A DNA stretch of 8,445 nt from an uncultured Eubacteriales bacterium. GTDB lineage: Bacteria; Bacillota; Clostridia; Oscillospirales; CAG-272. The stretch is from NCBI GenBank assembly GCA_900550625.1, contig URSW01000061.1, positions 1 through 8,445 of the forward strand. Direction: 5' to 3'. Positions 1-5,666 of the stretch are shown piece by piece (within the stretch, counting starts at the first letter, position 1; every line of letters begins with the position of its first letter). The position numbers and the translations under genes were made by a program. The notes beneath the pieces were generated by a model. It was given only the letters and a program-made list of their open reading frames with translations, was not told the DNA's origin and did not search any database.

Positions 1-1481
1 ACGACTCCGACCATGTTGACATTCCCGCAGGTCTCGGCGATACACAGGTTCCTTCATTTACATACCGTACGGGACGTCATGTACAGACTGCTTATAATCA
101 CTTTGTAAAGCTCAAAGAAAGCTCTTCGGTGAATAACATTGCGAAATACAACGGATACGGTCAGGCTACCTGCAGAGGTGCGTGCCACGGACTGCAGTTC
201 CCGATTCAGGCGGGGGCTTTCTCGAACTATGATCCCGATATGTATTCAGTTTTCGGGGCACCGCAGCCGTGCTTTACCGATGAGACATTTATCGAAGAGG
301 CGAAAACATATTATCTGAACGATATAGAACGGCTTCTCGCATCGGGATACGAGATCGGCAAGCAGTTTACCGCAATTGACGTTGCGCAGATCGACAGCGG
401 CGACTTCTGCAAATGCAAAAATTGCATGAACGCGATAGCAACGGAACGTTCCGATGCGGCGCCCGTACTCTATTTTACGAACATAATGGCAGATGCTATC
501 GGCGAAGAGTATCCCGGACTGTGGGTCTCGATGCTCGCATATTTTGGAACCTCCAAACCGTGCAAAAAGACAGTGCCGAGAGACAATGTCAACATATCGT
601 ACTGCTTCTACAACGATATCGGAAAGCTTACCTGCGGAAATCACCCGCTTTCCGGAGAAAAATGTACCGAACATGCGGCAGATGGCTATGGCACGTCGAA
701 TCACACCTATGCCGAGGAATTCAAGGAGTGGTGCAGAATTTCCAAGCGCGTTACGGTTTGGTATTATCCGGGCAACTGGCTTCTTGATTCCATCACGAAT
801 TCGACGATCAAGACGATGCGTGAGGATATGCGCTTCTTCAGCGACAACGGGGTGCACGGTATATGGATATGCTGTGCGAATCCCCCTTCCGAGGGAGTAA
901 GAGAAAGTATCGATATCCTCGGACTGTACCTGTTCCAGCGGCTTCTCTGGAATGCGGAAATGACCGAAGAGGAATTTCAGGCGGTGATCGACGATTACCT
1001 CTATGTCCTCTACGGCGAGGGCGGAAAGTTTGTCGGGGATTACTATAAGTGGCTTGAGACGACAGACATGATCGGCTGCTGGCCGTTCATGCTCGGATTC
1101 GGCGACCCGCGCAAGCGCATTGACTTTTCAAAGGTGCATGATGAATTTGAGCTTTGCCTCTCGATGTTCGACGATGCGGTAAAATATGCACCGAGCGCGA
1201 AGGCGGAATACGGAGTGCGTCTTGCGAGCCGCTCGATGTACGTTCGCGGGCTGATCTCGGTTTATCACGATTGGTATGAGAACGGAAACGACGCACAGAA
1301 GGCGCGATACACCGAGCTTTGGGAATACTTCCGCGATCTCGCCGTCAATTCATCGTATATCTTTGCGGGAGGAAAAAGTGCGCAGCTCTCCGATTTCGAC
1401 ATAAACGAGAACATAGGCGCTTTGGTCGATCGCCTCGGAGACAGTCCCATGCGTGAAAAGGAATGGTGGAACTGGCAGTAA
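1..1481 (+). CDS. DUF4838 family protein, C-terminal part (5' end cut by window)
   Basis: The reading frame is open from base 3 with no stop before the TAA at 1479-1481, giving 492 visible residues. The in-frame GTG at 129 is therefore internal, not the start. The match to DUF4838 (Pfam PF16126) is by recognition: a stretch reading DVAQIDSGDFCKCKNC (CxCxxC at nt 408-425), then an Asn-containing FTNIMADAI helix, an aromatic-rich region with WYYPGNW and GIWICCANPP, and a helical tail. DUF4838 proteins are large, often encoded near glycoside hydrolases in Bacteroidota and Firmicutes, and are thought to be carbohydrate-active with a TIM-barrel-like core, but no reaction is established. At least 15 cysteines are visible. 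Any signal peptide would lie off the left edge, so location is unknown. It converges on the aro operon and shows no functional link to it. Family call fairly sure; function unknown. Confidence 0.8.
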   Translation, partial: DSDHVDIPAGLGDTQVPSFTYRTGRHVQTAYNHFVKLKESSSVNNIAKYNGYGQATCRGACHGLQFPIQAGAFSNYDPDMYSVFGAPQPCFTDETFIEEAKTYYLNDIERLLASGYEIGKQFTAIDVAQIDSGDFCKCKNCMNAIATERSDAAPVLYFTNIMADAIGEEYPGLWVSMLAYFGTSKPCKKTVPRDNVNISYCFYNDIGKLTCGNHPLSGEKCTEHAADGYGTSNHTYAEEFKEWCRISKRVTVWYYPGNWLLDSITNSTIKTMREDMRFFSDNGVHGIWICCANPPSEGVRESIDILGLYLFQRLLWNAEMTEEEFQAVIDDYLYVLYGEGGKFVGDYYKWLETTDMIGCWPFMLGFGDPRKRIDFSKVHDEFELCLSMFDDAVKYAPSAKAEYGVRLASRSMYVRGLISVYHDWYENGNDAQKARYTELWEYFRDLAVNSSYIFAGGKSAQLSDFDINENIGALVDRLGDSPMREKEWWNWQ

Positions 1482-1488
1482 AATAAAA

Positions 1489-1507
1489 CCGGCTGATTTT
1501 CAGCCGG
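1489..1507 (+). terminator. First hairpin after the DUF4838 gene
   Basis: CCGGCTGA (1489-1496) pairs perfectly with TCAGCCGG (1500-1507) across a 3-base TTT loop, or as a 7-bp stem with a 5-base loop. It begins 7 bases after the TAA of the DUF4838 gene and is preceded by an A-rich run. No T-tract follows directly, so alone it is a weak terminator. It sits 7 bases ahead of the stronger hairpin at 1515-1547 and probably acts with it or protects the 3' end. Confidence 0.55.
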
Positions 1508-1512
1508 AACGC

Positions 1513-1553
1513 AAAATGCCGCAGGCGATCCCTCCGCCTGCGGCATTATTTTT
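1513..1553. terminator. Strong intrinsic terminator, likely bidirectional
   Basis: AATGCCGCAGGCG (1515-1527) is exactly complementary to CGCCTGCGGCATT (1535-1547), a 13-bp GC-rich stem with a 7-base loop. On the + strand it runs into TTATTTTT (1546-1553), a good T-tract, and so ends transcription of the DUF4838 gene. On the - strand the stem runs into ATTTTGC, so the same element can also stop read-through from the aro operon. Sequence evidence is direct; termination in both directions is inferred. Confidence 0.85.
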
Positions 1554-1649
1554 GTGAAAGCGGAAATACCGCAGCGGCTGACAGCGGATAAGCGGTCGGT
1601 ACTGCGTTCGGTGTTCGCCGGGACTTCAAGAGAACGACGGGCAGCCTGA

Positions 1650-1688
1650 GGAAAGAGGCATCAACAGTATCGGTTGATGCCTCTTTCC
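1650..1688 (-). terminator. Perfect 16-bp hairpin at the 3' end of the aro operon
   Basis: GGAAAGAGGCATCAAC (1650-1665) is fully complementary to GTTGATGCCTCTTTCC (1673-1688) with a 7-base loop. It lies 13 bases beyond the aroQ stop codon in the direction of the aro operon, where a terminator is expected. On the - strand the stem is followed by TCAGGC rather than a T-run, so it is not a textbook intrinsic terminator. The U-rich run is inside the stem arm (CTCTTTCC). On the + strand the tail is CTTATTTG, also weak. It may be a terminator, a 3'-end stabiliser, or both. Confidence 0.6.
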
Positions 1689-1701
1689 CTTATTTGCCGT
1701 A

Positions 1702-2133
1702 TCAGTAATTTTCCGTGAGAAAACGCGCCGCCTCGGCGTATCCGTCGAATCCGAGACCGGATACCGTTTTTACGCATGCCTCTCTGACATAGCTTACGCG
1801 GCGGAACTCCTCGCGTGAATTCACATCGGACAGATGCACCTCCACGGTCGGCAGTCCCACTGCCTTTACCGCATCGAGTATTGCGATGCTTGTATGCGTG
1901 TACGCCGCGGGATTTATGATGATCCCGTCGTATTTTCCGTATGCCGACTGTATCGCGGTGACGATCTCGCCTTCGTAATTCGACTGTACGACGGTCGCCT
2001 CGGCGCCGAGCGCACGGACGCTCTCCGTGATATAGTCAACGAGGTCGTCATATGTGCGGTGTCCGTATATTTCCGGCTCGCGTATGCCGAGCATATTGAG
2101 ATTCGGACCGTTTATGACCAAGATTTTTTTCAT
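1702..2133 (-). CDS. aroQ: 3-dehydroquinate dehydratase, type II
   Basis: The product removes water from 3-dehydroquinate to give 3-dehydroshikimate, step three of the shikimate pathway, in the cytosol. The 143-residue length is typical of the small dodecameric type II enzyme. The N-terminus ILVINGPNLNMLG is the family signature. By comparison with known type II enzymes the active site residues are Arg18 and Tyr23 (GIREPEIYG), Asn74 and His80 (INPAAYTH), His100 (EVHLSDV) and an Arg in REEFRRVS. The usual QSNHEG motif reads QSNYEG (Tyr53). The ATG at 2131-2133 is chosen because the family begins at MKKILVINGPN; the frame stays open upstream for 61 more codons, but that stretch has no family similarity and overlaps aroE-aroK. 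It is the last gene of the operon, 55 bases after aroE-aroK, and its start region carries a hairpin. Confidence 0.96.
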   Translation of the reverse strand: MKKILVINGPNLNMLGIREPEIYGHRTYDDLVDYITESVRALGAEATVVQSNYEGEIVTAIQSAYGKYDGIIINPAAYTHTSIAILDAVKAVGLPTVEVHLSDVNSREEFRRVSYVREACVKTVSGLGFDGYAEAARFLTENY

Positions 2134-2143
2134 TTCGGTGGGC

Positions 2144-2169
2144 GCTCCCGCAAGGGGAGCTTTCCTTTT
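2144..2169 (-). promoter_or_regulatory. Hairpin and ribosome-binding region ahead of aroQ
   Basis: In the mRNA sense GCTCCC (2160-2155) pairs with GGGAGC (2149-2144) across a 5-base loop. The second arm contains GGGAG, the nearest Shine-Dalgarno-like sequence, 11 bases before the aroQ ATG, so folding would hide it. A second purine run, AAAAGGAAA (2169-2161), lies just 5' of the stem; if the hairpin forms, its effective distance to the ATG falls to roughly 13 bases. Which site ribosomes use cannot be told from sequence. The pairing is seen; a regulatory role is inferred. Confidence 0.45.
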
Positions 2170-2188
2170 CTGAAAATTTCGTGTATGC

Positions 2189-3412
2189 TTAAGTAAGCGG
2201 TCGGGTACATGATGCAAACAGATTTTCTTCGGCTTCGCGTGTCCAAAGGGGTACCTTGACCGTGATATCTGCGGTCGCGCGGTAGATCGGAAGCCGTTTC
2301 TCATAGAGCGCGGCAAGCTTCTCCGGAGTCGATGAAAGCGGACGCCCGTCCGTGGTGAGCTTTTCCGGCGGTCGGTCGATGAAGAGCACCCTGCCGTAGG
2401 AACGCATGGCGATGCGGTTTTCTTCGCGGAGCACCGCTCCGCCGCCGGTTGCGATTATCACGCCGCTTTTTCGGCAGAGCTCGCGCAGCACATCCGATTC
2501 GATCTCACGAAAGCGCGCCTCGCCGTATTTTTCGATGATCTCTCCGGCGCGTATTCCGCAGCGCTCGTATATCAGTATGTCGGTGTCGAAGAATTTCTTG
2601 CCCGTCTTTCGGGACAGCTTTCGCCCGAATACGGTCTTGCCGCATCCGGGCATCCCGATGATGACGATGTTTTCCCGCTCGCCGAGCACCGTTTTGTAAA
2701 GCGTATCCGTGCCGATCATGTTTTCGCATCCGAATACCCGCCGCGCTTCGTATGCCTGCGTACAGAGCATGCGAAGCCCGCCGCGGGAGTATATCCCGCG
2801 GTCGGCAGCCTCGAGGACAAGGCGGGTGCGCAGCGGATTGTAGATCAGATCGAGGAGTGCCGACGGAGACGTGAAGGTGTCAAGCGAAATCGGCGATTCG
2901 GCTTCATGGGGATACATCCCGACAGGCGTAGTGTTTACGATTATATCCGCGTCCGCGTGGCGCGACAGATTCGAGTAGTTGTCATCGCCGCTGCGCGAGA
3001 TCACGGTGACGCTCGACGCACCGAGATGTTTGACGGCTGCCTGCACGGTAAGACTTGCTCCGCCGGAACCGAGGATAACCGTTTTTCTGCCCTTGAAATC
3101 GACGTCGCGCGCCATGTCGGAAAAGCCCGCGAAATCGGTGTTGTCGCCGTAGAGCGTGCCGTTCGGACGGCGGACCACGGTGTTTACCGAGCCGATTGCC
3201 GCCGCGCGGTCGGAAAGGGAAGAGCAGTACGGAATGACGGTTTTCTTGTAGGGGATGGTCACGTTTATCGCATCCCAGGCGCCGCCCGTCATGAATGCGC
3301 CGACATCCTCCTCGGGAATTTCGAAAAGCCGGTAGTTTTCGTCGCCGAGAAGACCGTGCAGCAGGGGAGAGATGCTGTGCGCCAGCGTTTTTCCGAGAAG
3401 TCCCGTTCTCAT
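2189..3412 (-). CDS. aroE-aroK: AroE-AroK fusion: shikimate dehydrogenase and shikimate kinase
   Basis: A single 407-residue frame encodes two consecutive shikimate-pathway enzymes. Residues 1 to about 243 are AroE, which reduces 3-dehydroshikimate with NADPH: AHSISPLLH (11-19, substrate-binding serines), NVTIPYKK (50-57, catalytic Lys56), GDNTDF with Asp93, nucleotide loop LGSGGAS (114-120), NTTPVGMYP (160-168) and GGLRMLCTQA near 211. Residues about 247 to 407 are AroK, which phosphorylates shikimate with ATP: Walker A GMPGCGKT (253-260), FDTD with Asp276 and Asp278, FREIE (301-305), GGG (323-325), lid GRPLS (356-360) and Arg373 in KRLPIY. The linker is only a few residues. The start is the ATG at 3410-3412: AroE homology begins there, one base after the pheA stop. 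An in-frame ATG at 3568 would add 52 residues without AroE similarity inside pheA. No frameshift or missing key residue seen. Confidence 0.95.
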   Translation of the reverse strand: MRTGLLGKTLAHSISPLLHGLLGDENYRLFEIPEEDVGAFMTGGAWDAINVTIPYKKTVIPYCSSLSDRAAAIGSVNTVVRRPNGTLYGDNTDFAGFSDMARDVDFKGRKTVILGSGGASLTVQAAVKHLGASSVTVISRSGDDNYSNLSRHADADIIVNTTPVGMYPHEAESPISLDTFTSPSALLDLIYNPLRTRLVLEAADRGIYSRGGLRMLCTQAYEARRVFGCENMIGTDTLYKTVLGERENIVIIGMPGCGKTVFGRKLSRKTGKKFFDTDILIYERCGIRAGEIIEKYGEARFREIESDVLRELCRKSGVIIATGGGAVLREENRIAMRSYGRVLFIDRPPEKLTTDGRPLSSTPEKLAALYEKRLPIYRATADITVKVPLWTREAEENLFASCTRPLT

Positions 3413-3413
3413 A

Positions 3414-4553
3414 TCAGAACTCGTTGTAGCTTCCGAGATAGACAAGTCCGGGAAGCTCGTTCTCAAGCTGAGTAATAAGCTCGGCAAGCTCGGGCGAATA
3501 GACGGAGGCGTCAACGTCGAAATAGAACATGAATTCGAAATCGGAGCCGGGAACCGGACGGCTTTCAAGCTTGGTGAGGTTCACGCCGAGCGCCGCGAAG
3601 CGTGAGATCACGCTGTAGAGCGAGCCGGGCTTGTGAGGCAGGCGGACCATAAGGCTCGTGCAGCTTGCGCCGGGGTAGATCTCAAGCTCCTTTGATATGC
3701 AGATGAAGCGGGTGTAGTTGTTTTCCGTGTTGCTTATTCCTGAGGCGATCTCGCTGAGACCGTAAAGCTCAGCGCAGTCGCCGGAGCAGATCGCGGCGCA
3801 GTCGCTGCGTCCGGAATCGGCGACGGACTTTGCAGCCTCGGCGGTGTTTGCGCAAACGGTGACCTTCACATCCTTGAGCTCGGAGAGGAATTTCGAGCAC
3901 TGGTTGAGCGCCTGCTCATGGGAGAAGATCTCCTTTACTCCGTCGAGATGGACGCCGGGCGCGGCAAGCAGCGAGTGGCTGATGCAGAGCTTGATGCTTC
4001 CGACGATGTAGAATTTGTGCTTCTGCATGAGCTCATATACCGCGGTAACGGAGCCTGCCGTGCTGTTCTCGAGCGGAAGGATTCCGTAGCGGCAGAGTCC
4101 GCGTCCGACAGCCTCGAATACGCTGTCGAAGCTGTTTACATACATGATCTCGGGATACTTGAACATACGGTCGCAGGCGAATTGGGAGTACGCGCCCTCG
4201 GTTCCCTGGCACGCGACGACCGCGCGCTCGGGGAAGAGCTTTTCCGAGCCCTCAAGGCTCTTCTTTATTTCGGAGGCGAGCTTTGACTCGGGGGAGATCA
4301 GGGAATTCTGGTATGATTTCGAGAGATCGAAGAGCGTGTTGTAAAGGGATTTCGTATATCCGGCAAGCTCGGGGGCGACCTTGCCGCTCATGCGGTAGAT
4401 TATCTCACGTTCTCTTGTGCGGTCGGATACGGGAACGGAGTGCTCCTTCTTGTGCTTCGCGAGCCGAGCCGTGCTCTGCATTCTTTTTTCGAAAAGCTTG
4501 ACGAGCGAATCGTCGATTTCATCGATTTCGTTTCTGAGTTTTTCCATGTCCAT
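3414..4553 (-). CDS. pheA: Chorismate mutase / prephenate dehydratase (P-protein) with ACT domain
   Basis: This bifunctional enzyme turns chorismate into prephenate and then phenylpyruvate, the committed branch to phenylalanine. Residues 1-85 form an AroQ-type helical chorismate mutase; comparing with the E. coli enzyme, Arg7, Arg24, Lys35, Asp44 and Glu48 fall at the expected active-site spacing. Residues about 110-285 are the dehydratase, with GTEGAYSQFA (117-126), LPLENSTAGSV (159-169) and the catalytic TRF motif (281-283). Residues about 298-379 are an ACT domain with HKPGSLYSV and ESRP (330-333), the phenylalanine-binding signatures, so feedback inhibition by phenylalanine is expected. 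Length (379) is normal. The ATG at 4551-4553 is favoured over the one two codons later because GGAAGGAAG (4563-4571) lies 9 bases upstream. It follows aroC by 28 bases. Confidence 0.97.
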   Translation of the reverse strand: MDMEKLRNEIDEIDDSLVKLFEKRMQSTARLAKHKKEHSVPVSDRTREREIIYRMSGKVAPELAGYTKSLYNTLFDLSKSYQNSLISPESKLASEIKKSLEGSEKLFPERAVVACQGTEGAYSQFACDRMFKYPEIMYVNSFDSVFEAVGRGLCRYGILPLENSTAGSVTAVYELMQKHKFYIVGSIKLCISHSLLAAPGVHLDGVKEIFSHEQALNQCSKFLSELKDVKVTVCANTAEAAKSVADSGRSDCAAICSGDCAELYGLSEIASGISNTENNYTRFICISKELEIYPGASCTSLMVRLPHKPGSLYSVISRFAALGVNLTKLESRPVPGSDFEFMFYFDVDASVYSPELAELITQLENELPGLVYLGSYNEF

Positions 4554-4562
4554 TTTTGCGTA

Positions 4563-4571
4563 CTTCCTTCC
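4563..4571 (-). promoter_or_regulatory. Ribosome binding site of pheA
   Basis: The mRNA reads GGAAGGAAG, with 9 bases between its end and the ATG at 4553. It lies in the 28-base gap after aroC and decides the choice of the first of two nearby ATG codons. Confidence 0.75.
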
Positions 4572-4581
4572 GTTTTATCTG

Positions 4582-5652
4582 TTAAAGTATAAGATCTGCG
4601 AGAGCGATCGCGGCGGCGCTTTCCACGCACACTGCTGCTCTTACCGCGATGCACGGATCGTGCCTTCCGCGAATTTCTATATCCGTGTCGGTCATCGTTT
4701 CGAGATCGACGGTACGCTGCTTGAGTGCGATCGACGGCGTGGGCTTGAACGCCGTGCTGAACACGATCGGCATCCCCGTCGAGATTCCGCCGAGGATTCC
4801 GCCGTTTGAATTTGTGCGGGTCTTTACCGTGCCGTCGTCCGCAATGTAAAATTCGTCGTTTGCCTCGCTTGCGCGGATCCCGGTGAGGGCAAAGCCTTCT
4901 CCGAATTCGATTCCCTTGACAGCGGGGATCGCAAACACCGCCGAGGATATGCGGCTTTCAAGCCCGTCGAACATCGGCTCTCCGATTCCGGCGCCGAGCC
5001 CGAGTATAAAGCATTCGACCTGCCCGCCGACGGAATCGAGCGCGGTCTGTGCGTCCGAGATCTCCTTCTGCATGGCGCGCGGATCACCGTAAGACGGGAA
5101 ATCCGAGGCTGCGATTTCGTCGAGGATTTCTTCGCTTACCTCGGCGTGGTCGATGTATTTGTCGTATGCGTTGCCGATCGACTTCACACGCGCGCCGATC
5201 CGTATTCCGCGCTGCGCGAGGAGCTGTATTATAAGCCCTCCGGCGAACACGAGCGGAGCGGTGAGCCTGCCGGAAAAATGTCCGCCGCCGTGAAAATCCG
5301 CACTCTCTCCGTATTTCATAAAGGCGGTGTAATCGGCATGTGAGGGGCGCGGCTTGTTTTTCAGCGAATCATAGTCGGAGGAACGCACATCGGTGTTCCG
5401 TATGATCGCGCAGAGCGGCGCGCCGCAGGTCTTTCCGTTGACAAGTCCGGAGAGAATTTCCGCCTCGTCCGGCTCCTTGCGTGCGGTAACGCCTTCTTTA
5501 CCGATTGCGGTGCGTCTCATCGTAAACCGTCGGAGCTTTTCCATGTCGGGCTCGAATCCCGCGGGCAGGGAATCTATTACGACGCCGATCGCCTCGGAGT
5601 GGGACTGACCGAACACCGATACTTTTATCCTGTTTCCGAATACAGAAGACAT
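4582..5652 (-). CDS. aroC: Chorismate synthase
   Basis: AroC removes phosphate from EPSP to make chorismate, using reduced FMN as cofactor; it is the last shared step. The 356-residue protein shows the N-terminal motif as GQSHSEAIG (15-23, His18), PSHADYTAFMKYG (103-115, His105), GGGHFSGRLTAP (122-133), NSNGGILGGISTGMPI near 281 and GRHDPCIAVRA (329-339, Asp332). The two catalytic histidines and the aspartate are kept. The usual GESHG and GGRxSARET signatures are replaced by GQSHS and GGGHFSGR, a form I recall from Clostridia, so it belongs to a divergent but intact subgroup. The ATG at 5650-5652 has AAAAGGAG 6 bases upstream. That site overlaps the aroA stop codon, and the genes are 13 bases apart, pointing to coupled translation. 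Confidence 0.97.
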   Translation of the reverse strand: MSSVFGNRIKVSVFGQSHSEAIGVVIDSLPAGFEPDMEKLRRFTMRRTAIGKEGVTARKEPDEAEILSGLVNGKTCGAPLCAIIRNTDVRSSDYDSLKNKPRPSHADYTAFMKYGESADFHGGGHFSGRLTAPLVFAGGLIIQLLAQRGIRIGARVKSIGNAYDKYIDHAEVSEEILDEIAASDFPSYGDPRAMQKEISDAQTALDSVGGQVECFILGLGAGIGEPMFDGLESRISSAVFAIPAVKGIEFGEGFALTGIRASEANDEFYIADDGTVKTRTNSNGGILGGISTGMPIVFSTAFKPTPSIALKQRTVDLETMTDTDIEIRGRHDPCIAVRAAVCVESAAAIALADLIL

Positions 5653-5658
5653 TTTTAA

Positions 5659-5666
5659 CTCCTTTT
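5659..5666 (-). promoter_or_regulatory. Ribosome binding site of aroC, overlapping the aroA stop
   Basis: The mRNA reads AAAAGGAG with a 6-base spacer to the aroC ATG. Its first base is the last base of the aroA TGA, so ribosomes finishing aroA sit on this site. Confidence 0.8.

Larger units (their letters stand above)
1482..1701. other. Convergent intergenic region
   Basis: These 220 bases separate two converging transcription units. They hold the hairpins at 1489-1507, 1515-1547 and 1650-1688. Between the second and third hairpins (about 1554-1649) I see no open frame with a ribosome binding site, no promoter pair and no recognisable RNA. Confidence 0.7.

Noticed and set aside
246..857. 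203-codon open frame antisense to the DUF4838 gene
   Set aside because: It is a shadow of a GC-rich coding frame, with no ribosome binding site or recognisable domain. The sense frame matches a known family.
1..1701. Functional link between the DUF4838 gene and aromatic amino acid synthesis
   Set aside because: The genes converge and are separated by terminators. Nothing in the sequence connects them beyond adjacency.
2134..2316. Upstream start giving a 204-residue aroQ product
   Set aside because: The extra 61 residues overlap the aroE-aroK 3' end and have no family similarity. Type II enzymes begin at the MKKILVINGPN motif.
3413..3568. Upstream ATG extending the aroE-aroK gene by 52 residues
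   Set aside because: The added residues show no AroE similarity and lie wholly within pheA in another frame. AroE homology starts at the ATG at 3410-3412.
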